Shown in pieces: positions 54,230 through 64,000 of a stretch of 64,000 bases of DNA. Numbering within the stretch: the stretch's first letter is position 1; each line of letters begins with the position of its first letter. Made by a program: the position numbers and the translations under genes. Origin of the DNA: Rhineura floridana (taxonomy: Eukaryota; Chordata; Lepidosauria; Squamata; Rhineuridae); contig NC_084499.1 in the NCBI RefSeq assembly GCF_030035675.1, forward strand, positions 17,940,739 to 18,004,738. Reading direction: 5' to 3'. Below the pieces are notes generated by a model that was not told the origin of the DNA, searched no databases, and saw only the letters and a list, made by a program, of their open reading frames with translations.

Positions 54230-55140
54230 GCCACCACCGAAAAGGCTATCCATTCCAAGCACCTTCAATTCTACTAGATTGCCATTAAAAAAAACATTTT
54301 AAGAGAACTTTTTTTTAAAGTGAGTTTTCTGACACTGTAAACTAGGTGCTTTTATCATTTTCATTTTTCAAAATGTCAACCGGGCAGCAACTCATTAAGT
54401 CAAACATCCCTCCTCGCCTCTGTGAAAGGTGTTGGTTTTGCATGAGAAAGGAAGGCTAGGAGAGGAGGGGGCTTGAGTTTGGTAAAGCCTCCGCTTATTT
54501 GTATGTGTGTAAGAAGATTGTGAGAGGGCGCAGGGGTGGGGATTCTCCCCAGCTCAGGGTTAATAAAGTGGGAAAAGAGTCTCTTTCAGAGGCACTGCAA
54601 ACAAAGTCCTATGCGCCCCTCTCCCTCCCCCCATGTAAAGAAGCCCTCTGTCCAAAGGCCTACATGGATTGACTTAAACCCAGGGGATAAGTGCTTTAAA
54701 TTAATCTCATTGCCTAAGAATGAAGCCAAACAAAACTCTTTTAAAATCATATTAAAAATCTATCAAAGGAACAACTTGCGCTTTTCATTTGGTGAGAGAG
54801 GGAGGGGGGGGAGAGAGAGAATAATCCAGCAACTGCCTTCCTTACATTTACACAGCCAGAAATGCAAATCAAAGACGCTCTGTGCTATTTAATTGTCCTT
54901 GTACCTCCCAGCCCATGCCATCTCGCACGTTAATGAATGACAACCCTTTCTAACACATCGGAAAATGGCAAGATTGAAATTTGTCCTTGCAGAGACACAT
55001 CTGGGAAGGAACTAGAGAGGGCCTCACTTCAGAAAAGTGCCTTTAAAAAAGAAATCAATTTAAAACAAAATATAAGCAGGCGCAATACATGGAACACAAC
55101 AAAAAGGTTACAGATCAAGCCTTCCAGCATAAATTAAAAT
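54230..55140. promoter_or_regulatory. Long unique block, candidate conserved non-coding DNA
   Basis: About 900 bp without recognised transposons. It includes GTGCTTTAAATTAATCTCAT, CATATTAAAAATCTATCAAA and CACGTTAATGAATGACAACC. The 118-codon frame at 54536-54892 has no protein features. Confidence 0.35.
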
Positions 55141-55334
55141 ATGATCCAGACGGTAGCCAAATTAATAATATTTTTACGGCTGCAACGCTCAACAGGGCTT
55201 ACTTTCCATGCATTGTTTGAACAGGTATCCTGCAAAAGAGTTTGGAGGCTAATGGGATTGTTGCAGCAGTTCCAGAACTAAATGCATTAAAAACAAGAAC
55301 AGAAGCCCAAACTCAACTCTTTGGGCTCTGTGCT

Positions 55335-55520
55335 TGGAGAAAGGCCGCAGCTCAGTGGCCAAGCACCTGCTTTGCATGCAAAAGGTTCCAGGTTCAGTCC
55401 CCATCAGCATCTCCAGGTAGGGCTGGGAGAGACTCCCTGCCTGAACCCTGGAGAGCTGCTGCCAGTCAGTGTAGACAACACTGAGCTAGACAGACCAATG
55501 GTCTGGCTCAGGAGGAGGCA
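55335..55520 (+). mobile_element. tRNA-Ala-type SINE, sense, nearly complete
   Basis: GGCCGCAGCTCAGTGGCCAA, CTGCTTTGCATGCAAAAGGT, CAGGTTCAGTCCCCATCAGC, CAGTCAGTGTAGACAACACT, ACCAATGGTCTGGCTCAGG. Confidence 0.9.
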
Positions 55521-55679
55521 GATTTGCATGTTCCTATGCCTCTTCCTAACTCGCTTCTGCTAAGATGGGCAATTCTGCTGCGTGTCTGTATACCCGAGTC
55601 ATTCAATCACCCCAATTCCATCCTCAGAGGGGACTTCCCGGTGTACCTCTGCATGACTCTCTGCCCTGAGAGCAGCAGA

Positions 55680-55935
55680 TAGAATCATACAGCTGAAAGG
55701 TACCTCAGAGGTCATCTGTTCCAACCCGCTGTTGATGGAAGAAATCCACTGCTACTGTATCCCTGATGGGTGGCCCTCCAGCCTCTGTTAAAAACCTCAG
55801 ACAAGGAAGAGCCCTCCACTTTCCAAGGAGGTCAGTGCCATTGTCACAACAGCTCTCAATTCCAATTGTTAAAAGTAAACCTGCCTCAGCCTCCCAATGT
55901 TTTGGGAGGCCTCTTCTGCATCTTTTCAAGCTCGG
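55680..55935 (-). mobile_element. CR1 LINE 3' part, antisense
   Basis: ATAGAATCATACAGCTGAAA followed by GGTACCTCAGAGGTCATC is the antisense CR1 end. It continues through CCTCTGTTAAAAACCTC. Confidence 0.65.
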
Positions 55936-56190
55936 CAACAGGGGTGGGGAGCCTTTTCCCACCCAAGGGCCATACTCCCTTGGGGGCAACCTTCTGGGGA
56001 TTGCGTAGCAGCGAGGGGAGAGGCCAGGTGTAGGAGTGGGCAAAGCAATGGACGAGACTCTCACCTTCACAAACCCGCTGCCCTCCAGATGGTGCTGGAC
56101 TACAACTCCCATCATGCCTGGCCGTTGAGCCGTATCGGGGCTGATGCGAGGTGGAGTTCAACACCATCTGGAGGGCCAGAGTCCTTATCC
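55936..56190. mobile_element. Family G fragment and family F MITE
   Basis: CAGGGGTGGGGAGCCTTTTC (G). 56075-56185 has CCCTCCAGATGGTGCTGGAC and CAACACCATCTGGAGGGCC (F). Confidence 0.7.
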
Positions 56191-56294
56191 CTGTGCTTTG
56201 TACAGAAAGTGACATTGAACCAGGCAAAAGTGAGATGTTTCTACACACACACACTTCTCCATTTATCCATTCAATACATTTCTACAAGATCATT

Positions 56295-56480
56295 CAAGGA
56301 GGCCACAGTTCAGTGGAAGGGTATCTGCTTTGCATGCAGAAGGTCCCAGGTTCAGTCCCCAATGGCAGCTCCAGGTAGGGCTGGGAGACACTCCCCGAGT
56401 CGAACCCCGGAGAGCTGCTGCCAGCCAGTGTAGACAATACTGAGTTAGACGGACCAATTGCCTGACTTGGTATAAGGCAG
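56295..56480 (+). mobile_element. tRNA-Ala-type SINE, sense, complete
   Basis: AGGCCACAGTTCAGTGGAAG, TCTGCTTTGCATGCAGAAGG, CAGGTTCAGTCCCCAATGGC, ACTTGGTATAAGGCAGCTTC. One of the best copies. Confidence 0.9.
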
Positions 56481-56639
56481 CTTCCAAATAAACGTCATCC
56501 TAAGGCGTTTCAACACAAGGCATCAAAATACAATAAATATTTTAAAAACAAATAATTTCAATCAAACATAACCCCATAATTATTAAAAACCCAGGGAAGC
56601 AGGATACACTCGAGGTCCTTCCTGCACATGAGCCAGCCG

Positions 56640-56955
56640 ACATCAGCTCTCCCCAACCGTAAGAATCGCGCAAACTTTCAACAGAAGGAACCCAGATCAT
56701 TGTTATCAAATTCATTCTAATTTTATTACAGAGGGATAAAACTTTTGCTCTAGATTTTGCGCTTTTATAGGGGAGACGGTCCCTCCCCCCATTGTAATCC
56801 GGACACACCATGCATGGAATGCCGTAAGAAGGGTTGTTGAGCTATTAGAAAAAAGCACACAAACTTTTGATAGTTCGTTATTGCATTGTATCTTGTTGCT
56901 AATGCCGGGTACAGGAAGAAATGTAAAAACGGAAAGAAATCCCCAAAATCTGATT
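56640..56955 (-). other. Unique block, possible DDX31 3' UTR
   Basis: No repeat recognised. It contains the - strand AATAAA. The - strand frame 56542-56811 has no protein features. Confidence 0.3.
56718..56723 (-). terminator. Candidate poly(A) signal for DDX31
   Basis: On the - strand an AATAAA (inside TAATAAAATT) lies about 1.25 kb after the DDX31-like stop codon. It sits in a unique stretch (56640-56950) not recognised as a repeat. Use of this site is inferred from position only. Confidence 0.3.
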
Positions 56956-56964
56956 GCACAATCC

Positions 56965-57740
56965 TATCGGCCCTGACTGTCGGCGGGGTTGGCTGGGGCT
57001 AATGGGAATTGGGAGTCCAGGAGCACCTTGAGAGAGCCACAGATCCTCACTCCTGATCTAGAAAAACTGATAAAAGCTAACAAGCATCAAACTAACAGGG
57101 GGAACAGTCACACTTACAAACCAGAAGGTGCCCTTAAGAGGCAACTATCCAAACAAATTGTGTCTTATTTTTTGCAGTGCTTTTTGTGTGAGTGTGTCAC
57201 AGTACTTACCTGTACCAGCACCCCATTTTTGTTGTTGTTGTTTACCAAAAGAAGTATGGGGTTTTTTTTGCTCGCCCAATGGTCAGATTTATATTTTAGG
57301 GCAGGAATGGGAAACTAGTGGCCCAAGGGTGGGACACTGGCAAGGGATGATGGAAGTTGGAGTCCAACAACATGTGGAAAGCTGATGGGTCTCCCATCCC
57401 TGATTAAGTAGCAGCATCCCTTAAATGCAGATAAGAGATGGAAGAATGCCTCTTATTTAGGAGAGGCATTCCCTTGTGAGAGAGGAGGATGCCTCTTCTC
57501 AGATCAGCAACAGGGAACCCAGTCTAAGGAGAGGCATTCCCATCTGTCTCATGAGGGAATGCCTCTTCTAAATAGAGGAATTCTTCCATCTCTTGCATGC
57601 AAGGAGTGAAGGCTGCTTCTTCCCTGTGCCCGCCCAAATTGGATTCCTAACTCCAATCAGCCCCAGCTAGCATGGGGCAATGGTACAGGATGATGGGACT
57701 TGTACTCCAACATCAGGAGGGCCACAGGTTTCCCACCTTT
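56965..57740. mobile_element. Three family F MITE remnants and a separate palindrome
   Basis: Family F traces at 56975-57060 (TTGGCTGGGGCTAATGGGAA), 57300-57410 (GGATGATGGAAGTTGGAGTC) and 57640-57740 (CCAATCAGCCCCAGCTAGC). The 57427-57595 palindrome is listed separately. Confidence 0.6.
57427..57595. repeat. Palindrome of unassigned family
   Basis: Arms of about 38 bp: AGAGATGGAAGAATGCCTCT and onward at left, and its inverse ending GAATTCTTCCATCTCTT at right, with a second inner pair around GAGGCATTCCC. Confidence 0.8.
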
Positions 57741-57981
57741 GTTTTTTTAGGGGCTACAGGCTCCCCTCTGCATTCATCGCCCTCCAATCTGTTTTCATCA
57801 GCAATCAATTTGGATTGAGCGTGCATCAGGGAAACAGTCGTCTTGCAACCAACATGCCTGCAACTGGAAAGAGAACAATGATGTTTGGAATACAACTCTT
57901 CTTTTCCATGGAACAGTCTTTGCAGAAGAGGCAGGGAACATCTCTTTGTTCGACAACATGCTCCCAGATCACGGCTGTTCC

Positions 57982-58165
57982 TCAGTCCCAGCTACCGCAG
58001 GAGAGGCCCAAACGTTCCCAGGTCATCTTTTGAGTTCCCAGGCTGGTCAGCCTCTTCTTCCTCTTGACCTTGGAGGCGACAGAGTCCAACCCACTCGAGT
58101 ATTCAGACTGCAACATTTCAGCCAGACGGCGGCACTTACCCCGGTTTTTCTTGAGAAGGTCACGC
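57982..58165 (-). CDS. DDX31: Probable last coding exon of DDX31 (DEAD-box helicase C-terminus)
   Basis: On the - strand a pyrimidine-rich stretch ends GCCCAG and is followed by 60 codons and a TGA. The peptide starts RRDLLKKNRGKCRR, continues LAEMLQSEYSSGLD, then a basic KVKRKKR run, and ends GLSCGSWD. The SEYSSGLD...KVKRKK part resembles my memory of the human DDX31 C-terminal tail. DDX31 is a nucleolar DEAD-box RNA helicase involved in ribosome biogenesis. This tail lies after the helicase core and holds no catalytic motif. In mammals DDX31 lies just downstream of BARHL1 on the opposite strand, which fits. A perfect GTAAGT occurs near the start of the exon, so splicing could be more complex. 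No upstream DDX31 exon was found between 58.2 kb and the window end. Confidence 0.6.
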
Positions 58166-58699
58166 CTGGGCAAAAAGAGCGGGGCGAAGAGAGAAAAGGG
58201 CTTTAAAAGGGGTTTGGTTTTCCAAGATACGTCGTGGGGTCATTTATTTCAAGGCCACGCTCCTAAGCACACACACACTTGGAAGAAAGTCTCGCCAAAC
58301 TCAGCAGAACTAGACATGACTTCATTACGTGATTCCAATTAATGTGTTTTGGTTTTTTGAAAAAATGAAATAGCAGTTGGAGGGAGGGGGATATCAAGGC
58401 TATGGCATGCAGGGCAGGGGAGGTGAATTTTTACCCTCGTGCCACAATCCTGAGGAACGTTGCCCACGGCCCAATGGACACCTTGCAATCCGTGTCTGTG
58501 TAACTGTGTGGGTATATTGGATGCGTGGTAGAATTGGTTTATATGTACCAAATTAATGTTGTGAATAACATTTTAAAAGGAGAGTCGTCTAAACACCCCC
58601 TCTCCCAACTGTTATTTGCCCCAGGAGAGAAATGTCCACCGAGGTCTGGGGCAGGAGGTGGGAGTTAAGCGGCCTCTTCCATGCCATGACCCTGGACTG

Positions 58700-59105
58700 A
58701 TCTCCCGCTCTGCCAGCACAGACATATACACAGGTGGATTGCCATTTACATGTTTAAAAGCTAGACATGCTAAACGGCAGTTGGAACCTGAGAGGTCCAG
58801 GTTCAAATCACAATTCAGCCATGAAATGTTTGTTTCATACATATAATTGTTTTATATATGCGATCGTTTTAAACTGTTTTTACCTATGTAATTGGTTGAT
58901 TTATGCTATTATAATGTAAATTGCTTTGGGGTGCCTCATGGGAAGAGATTCACAAAAGAAACAACAATCATAAATAAACTTATTGGGTGGCTTTGGGCTT
59001 CTCTCTCTCTCTCTCTGCCTAACCTACCTCACAGGGTTATTGTGAGGATAAGAAAAAGGGGAAGAAACATGTTCTTGGAGGACAGGTGGGATATGTATGT
59101 ATTGA
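58700..59105 (+). mobile_element. tRNA-headed SINE, split by a LINE tail
   Basis: Head part CCAGGTTCAAATCACAATTC up to GCCATGAAA, then about 150 bp of T-rich LINE 3' tail ending CATAAATAAAC, then the SINE resumes TTGGGTGGCTTTGGGC and CCTCACAGGGTTATTGTGAG. Confidence 0.65.
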
Positions 59106-59274
59106 AGGAGGAAAGGAAGACCCAAACAAAGAGTAAATATGCTGGAACACCCAAAAAAGGAGGGGTTATTGTAGAATGCTCAGCTTAGGAGGGAACGCCT
59201 GAACAGGAGCACCCCCTGTGGAGAGGAAGGAAAAGCTGCAACCCTTCGTTGCAGTCCCACTTATATTATCACAG

Positions 59275-59490
59275 TAGCCAGTGTGGTGTAGTGGTTAAGG
59301 TGTTGGACTACGACCTGGGAGACCAGGGTTCAAATCCCCACACAGCCATGAAGCTCACTGGGTGACCTTGGGCCAGTCACTGCCTCTCAGCCTCAGAGGA
59401 AGGCAATGGTAAACCACCTCTGAATACCGCTTACCATGAAAACCCTATTCGTAGGGTCGCCATAGTCGGGATCAACTTGCAGGCAGGCCA
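59275..59490 (+). mobile_element. Sauria SINE with Bov-B tail
   Basis: AGCCAGTGTGGTGTAGTGGT, CCAGGGTTCAAATCCCCAC, GGTGACCTTGGGCCAGTCAC and the tail GTAGGGTCGCCATAG. Very similar to 50557-50788. Confidence 0.92.
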
Positions 59491-59510
59491 TTTCTTCCAA
59501 AGGGATGGAG

Positions 59511-59789
59511 CCGGAGGTGGCTGGTGCCCATTGGGACAGGGAGGGCAGAAAGCAGGGAGGTCAACAGATGGCAGAGCCAGAGCCAATGGCAGGCAGAGGC
59601 AAGTAACCCCCCCTCCCTGCTGAATTTGACAAGGGGCAACCCTGAGTCTATGGAGGAAGAAGCCAATAGCCAAGGCCACCTCTTGCAGTGGTTATAAGTA
59701 AGAAGGCAGGCAGGTGGGGGGTTGGCTGAGGGCAAAATGAGGTTGGTGGGGCAGTGCCCCCTTTGCCTGGCTGGGCCAGCCTCCACTGG
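59511..59789 (+). mobile_element. hAT-type MITE, family E, full length
   Basis: CCGGAGGTGGCTGGTGCCC to GGGCCAGCCTCCACTGG, 279 bp, with inverted ends. Confidence 0.8.
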
Positions 59790-59879
59790 ATGGGTATCCT
59801 TCCTTGAGCCTTGCCTTGAAAAAATCCATCTCCTGAGAAATTACTTTCCAGTTCAAAAGCATGTATAAACTGCTTAACA

Positions 59880-60122
59880 TTGAAAAACTTCCTTAAGTGG
59901 CGTGCAATATTTTTTTAAAAATACAGTGTCATATGAAAAAAATACAGCCTAAAGCCAGTAAAACAGCAATATGAAAACAAAACAGGAATTAGGGGACTCA
60001 AGCACACCAAACAAGAGTCCAATCTCAATTAGGTATTTTGGGGCAACAGTTCTCTCTCTCGAAGAGCCAGCAAAATATTGTGTGATCTTTGAAAAGCACG
60101 TCAGAATACAGACACTCTTGAG

Positions 60123-60154
<32 letters not shown>

Positions 60155-60155
60155 T
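59880..60155 (-). mobile_element. Antisense LINE 3' fragment and TG/AG microsatellite
   Basis: A-rich ATACAGTGTCATATG and GCCAGTAAAACAGCAAT. 60121-60154 is a TG run followed by an AG run. Confidence 0.5.
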
Positions 60156-60524
60156 GAGAATAGCAGTTTACAGACAAGGAAAAAAAGGAAAGCACAGCGG
60201 GCTCTGACACCAAGCTGTAGAAACGTTTTATATCTCAGCTCAACCCTCATGTTCTTAAAAAAGGAGCCCTCTGTTTTGCCAATGGTCTGCAAATATATAG
60301 AATATGACAAGCTGCATGCATGCCCCACCCACCCACCTTCTCTCTCTTTTCAGGGATTTCTCCCAAAAGGACCTGGGTTGAGAGCAGATCCTAATTTTTA
60401 AAATGGATATTTCAGTTGTCTCTGAAGTGCGGGACAAATATTTATAAAACTGTACATATAGAAAGAGAAGACTTGGCATTTCCCCCACAGGGCAACTGTT
60501 CTTCCAGTAAGCGAATGCAGTAAG

Positions 60525-60750
60525 GGCAGCCAACGTGGCGCCCTCCGGATGTTGGTGGACTCCAACTCCCATCATCCCATTGGCCAGACCATGATGGGAG
60601 TTGGAGTCGAACAACATCTGGAGGGCCACGGACTCTCCATCCCTGCTTTGAAGTGATACTACCCAATGAAATTAATCGGCCTAAGTTAGTCATGACCATC
60701 ACTGATTTCAGTACATTTGCTCTAAGTAGGTCCAACATTGGTTAGAGACC
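60525..60750. mobile_element. Family F MITE and family H copy
   Basis: 60528-60645: CCCTCCGGATGTTGGTGG and ACAACATCTGGAGGGCC. 60655-60745: CCCAATGAAATTAATCGGCC and the rest of a decayed H. Confidence 0.7.
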
Positions 60751-61400
60751 ACAAGCGGTTGTAGGTTTGCATCCTTCTTTGGAAGATGAGATATTGAGGA
60801 TAGGGAACGTGGGAAGCAGGAAAACAGCTTTAAAATGAGAATAAGCCACAAGAAATAAGTGTGGGGAATAAAAGGGGCGGAACAACAATAGCCCCGTGGC
60901 TGGTTCAAATGCTCTTTTTTCCCCAATGTACACAGCCAGCCCGAGGCGCTCCGAAGCATTTCGCTTTGACCCGTGGCACAACTCTGGAGAAGAGGTCGCC
61001 ATTTATCAGGGGCTGATTTCAACATGGATCAGGCCATCGATCCATCTGATGGAGGCTCCCGAATGTTTGCCCCATCCGGTGGCTGGCAGTGCCAAGCGAT
61101 GAGGCTGGGACACCTCTGGCTTAATGCTATCTGAACACCTGCTTTCCTTACCCATCAAGTCAAATGAGCCATCTGTGGCTGCTGCATGCCGTGAAGAGGG
61201 GGGGTGTCTTATGGGGAGAGGTGGCAACAGTGGCAGAGGAACAGGGCATAGCATCTATCAACGAGAGATGCTCCTTCTCATGACAGAGCAGATGTCTCCC
61301 CTACCGCTGAACGCCGTCTCAATCTCATCATATCAGGATGGAACACACTCTGGCAGAGGTGGAATGAACAGCTGCAGAGAGAAAGTCTGGCAATCCATGA
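60751..61400. other. Unique block
   Basis: No recognised transposon. Frames on both strands reach 80-130 codons but look non-coding. It may be DDX31 intron with regulatory DNA. Confidence 0.3.
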
Positions 61401-61414
61401 CCCCTTCGCCCAGG

Positions 61415-61930
61415 TCAGGGGGTGGGGAGCCCCCGGCCTGCAAGAGGAATCTCTGGCCCACCAAGGGTTCAAATTTGGCCCACAAGGCCGTTTTGGTCCC
61501 AAACCACACCCACTTGCCCCACACTTGACATCACAGGGGCAGAGAGAGCTACAGCTGCAAATGCGCAAATTGCGGAACTTCAAAATGCGCTCTTGATTGT
61601 GTGTTGTGAGTTTCCCAGGAAAGTGCAGGAACTCGCTCGCACACCCAATGCCTGAAGAAAACAGGTTTGGAGGGTGGCTGAAGGGGACTGTTCCTGGTGA
61701 CCAGAAGGTCATTTACGAAAAAATGTGACTGTGCTTTAGAATGTTTTTAACTGTGATTGTGTTTTAGCATATTTTTAAACGGTGAGTGTTTTCAGAATGC
61801 ATTCCTTTTTCTTGTTGCTCAGTTGTTTTCGTTGACATGTTTGCCACCCTGGACTCCTTCAGGAGGAAGAGCAGGACATACATCAAATGCACAAATAAAA
61901 GTAAATAGTAGTAATAAGTCATGTTGGACT
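61415..61930 (+). mobile_element. Family G-like fragment and LINE 3' end
   Basis: GGTCAGGGGGTGGGGAGCCC and AAATTTGGCCCACAAGGCC, then 61700-61915 T-rich LINE 3' sequence with CCACCCTGGACTCCTTCAGG and a run ending GTAGTAATAAG. Confidence 0.5.
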
Positions 61931-62104
61931 CCACCATCGGCTGCGCGTGGTGCATTGAAGTCCCAAGTGGCAGCAGTTCTCACCAGGGTTTTAGACGGGA
62001 CTCTTTTCCAGCACCACCTGGAGGAGCTGGAGATTTGCGCCAGGTTAGAAGGCTGAGAGAAGATATGGGAATGGGGGGCGGGCAGGGGGTTGTTCTGGGA
62101 GAGA

Positions 62105-62245
62105 AAAGCAAGGATGGGGAACATGTGGTCCTTCAGATGCTGCTGGACTCCAATTCCCATCAGCCCCAGCCAACGGTCTGGGATGACAGGAGCTGCAGTC
62201 TAGCAATGTCTGCGGAGCCCCGAGTTCCCTATCCTTGATCTAGAC
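62105..62245. mobile_element. hAT-type MITE, family F
   Basis: GGGGAACATGTGGTCCTTCA, TGGACTCCAATTCCCATCAG, GAGTTCCCTATCCTTGATC. Confidence 0.75.
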
Positions 62246-62269
62246 GGCTGCGGGGGCCCTAGTCCTGGT

Positions 62270-63270
62270 TAAGAAGAGGAAAACTGCGAGGCAGAACGGG
62301 TAGGGAGATGGCGAGTTGCTGCAGAAACAGAGGAAAGCGGCAACTCCCACATCAGTCTGGAGCCACCCACCGAGCCAGCCTCTCGTATCCTACAAACCCT
62401 TGTGAAATAATCTCCTTTCTTGATCTTACACTTGGCCCAACATTGCTCTACTACCCCCATCTTTTTTCGAGCCGCAGAGCCTCAACCGGAGGGGGGGAGA
62501 AATCGCTCCCCGGGCCAGCCTCCAGGCTTTCTCTGCCGCTAATTAAGTGATATTAAGGAAGCTGTAAATGCCACAAGGAAATTGGCAGCCAAAAAGGACT
62601 CCTACTGATGAAGAGGATTGCTTTTTTTTTAGGGGGGGGGAATAACTGCAGCTGCAGCTTGGCCTAGAAGGGCTTTGCTTGCGAGAGGCATCATCTAAGG
62701 GGGGGTCAGCTGTCTCCCCTTCTCTCAAGGCTGGCCAAAGAGAAAAGTTCAAATGTAATGTGTCCCGTCCCCGTCCCCGTCCTTCCACTTCTCTATCTCC
62801 TGCATTGCTAAGAATTTGGGGGCGAGGGCTGGGGCAAAGGGCCAATTTTTCACTCCTCGCTCAAAAGACAAGGCAGCGCAACCTACACAGAACCTGCATT
62901 TTAAACCCTTGACATTCTGTGCTGGGGTAACCCCAAGTTCTCCGCAAAGGCTGCAGTTTGGGACCTGCGCCCGTTTAAATAATGCAAGGTTAAGGACTAG
63001 AAACCTTGCTTTACACGTTTCAAAGGGTGTTGGTCACGGGGGAAACAACGATCAAGCCCGCCAGCTTGCTCCAGTTCCTCCATTTGCTCAAAAGGAAGAA
63101 AAAGGCCTGGGATAATCGCAAAAGGATGGTGACATCCTGCGGGTACCCGTTTTTGAAAAAAAAAACATGCTAAGGAACCATGGATCCATCTGGAAGCACC
63201 TTCATCAAAATGACACATCCCTGGTGAAAAGGCTGTTATATTCCTGAAGGGGAAAAGATAGAGGGACAAA
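62270..63270. promoter_or_regulatory. Long unique block near window end, candidate regulatory DNA
   Basis: 1 kb without recognised repeats. 62535-62580 (CCGCTAATTAAGTGATATTA) is the most enhancer-like part. 62755-62785 has three CCCCGTC units in a row. No DDX31 exon could be recognised. Confidence 0.35.
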
Positions 63271-63289
63271 ACGGCAGCTTGAAGAAGGG

Positions 63290-63665
63290 TTATTTACCTA
63301 CTTCTAATTTTTATCCTGCCTTCATCCAAAGAGCTCAGGATGGCGTAGATGCTTCCCCACCCCTTAATCTTCAGAACAAGCAACAGGGCCTTCTTGGTTG
63401 TGGCTCCCCGTCTGTGGAATGCCTGGCGCCTTCATTGACATCTTTTCAGTGCCAAGTAAAGGCTTATCTTTTCCCCAGGCATCTGATAGACTGAGATGAT
63501 GTTTTTTGTTAATAGGGTGCTGCCAAAGCTTCCAGGGGCTGTTATGGGGGTGGTTTTGTTCTGTTTTTAGGATATTATGTAGTTACGTTTTTTAATGTGT
63601 TGTAACTCACCTGGAGACCTTTGGGTAACAAGCATCTAACAAGTCTAATAAATATTATTATTAAC
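63290..63665 (+). mobile_element. L2/CR1-like LINE 3' end
   Basis: AACAGGGCCTTCTTGGTTG, CCCCGTCTGTGGAATGCC, CCAGGCATCTGATAGACTG, then AATAAATATTATTATT. The first 70 bases look like an antisense SINE tail. Confidence 0.7.
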
Positions 63666-64000
63666 ACTAGGTTAGGCTGAAATAAGGTGGGCTTTTGTTG
63701 TTGTTGTAACAGCCCCGAAAAGGGATGGAAGCCTTAAACACACCCTGTTCTCGAAACACCCCACGGCCACGAGGAAATTCAGACCCCCCTCAATCTCTTG
63801 CCCGTTTTTTGCTCACCGCTGCGCCTGTGAAAATGCCAGGCTTAATTCTACCGCACGTTTTTTTCTTCCACAACTGAGAAGGAGGGAATGAGCACCCTAA
63901 CAAAATGAAAAAAGAAAAAGCTGGAGGGGTGGGGGAAGTAGCTTGAACAGAGTAACAACATCGCAGGAACAGAGGGAGGCATTGTTGCTGCCTGCTGTAA
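63666..64000. other. Unassigned sequence to the window end
   Basis: Nothing recognised. Confidence 0.3.

Noticed and set aside
54536-54892. 118-codon + strand ORF
   Set aside because: Unique DNA, but the peptide shows no domain, and no splice sites or promoter were seen. Better explained as non-coding.
55897-56433. 178-codon + strand ORF
   Set aside because: It crosses three separate transposons (families G and F, and a SINE).
61124-61528. 134-codon + strand ORF and - strand partner at 61278-61712
   Set aside because: No recognisable domain. Part overlaps a family G-like repeat.
58200-64000. Further DDX31 exons
   Set aside because: No DEAD-box motif or other recognisable helicase sequence was found on the - strand, so this is taken as intron.

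Overview
The window is vertebrate nuclear DNA, almost certainly from a lizard or other squamate reptile. Three things point there. It holds Bov-B LINE tails and tRNA-headed SINEs whose 3' ends match the Bov-B tail (the Sauria SINE type). It holds CR1 and L2-like LINE ends. It is crowded with small hAT-type DNA transposons, several still flanked by readable 8-bp target duplications. There are no bacterial operons, CRISPR arrays or genuine tRNA/rRNA genes.

The central feature is one complete homeobox gene, BARHL1, on the + strand. It has three coding exons (26503-26968, 35178-35400, 43134-43428) with good splice sites and compatible phases, and encodes 327 residues. Exon 1 carries the two FIL repressor motifs. 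Exon 2 carries most of the homeodomain. Exon 3 carries the end of the homeodomain and the conserved C-terminus. A CpG-rich region with a CCAAT box, an E-box and a CRE-like site lies just upstream. A second CpG-rich block near 23.0-23.8 kb ends in a perfect splice donor and may be a non-coding 5' exon. At the right end, on the - strand, a 184-bp exon (57982-58165) looks like the last coding exon of DDX31. That fits the known vertebrate order of BARHL1 followed by DDX31 tail-to-tail. I did not find other DDX31 exons, nor CFAP77, which flanks BARHL1 upstream in mammals.

Layout. 1-22 kb is upstream intergenic DNA, repeat-dense with islands of unique sequence (near 1.2, 7.3-8.0, 11.4, 14.5, 15.8 and 19.6 kb) that could be enhancers. 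22.4-26.5 kb is the CpG-rich BARHL1 5' region. 26.5-43.4 kb is the BARHL1 transcription unit. Its intron 1 is packed with a roughly 90-bp palindromic MITE, and its intron 2 holds a TAAT-rich enhancer-like block and an old Copia fossil inside a LINE tail. 43.4-57 kb is 3' flank, with a possible distant BARHL1 poly(A) site at 49334. 57-64 kb is the DDX31 3' end and intron.

The strongest unusual signals are in the transposon fraction. At least five non-autonomous families have TIRs and, where checkable, 8-bp duplications. One is a near-perfect 338-bp fold-back. Another has a copy that keeps about 200 extra internal bases with an open reading frame, perhaps a trace of the autonomous parent. All calls are by eye; no search or alignment was run.
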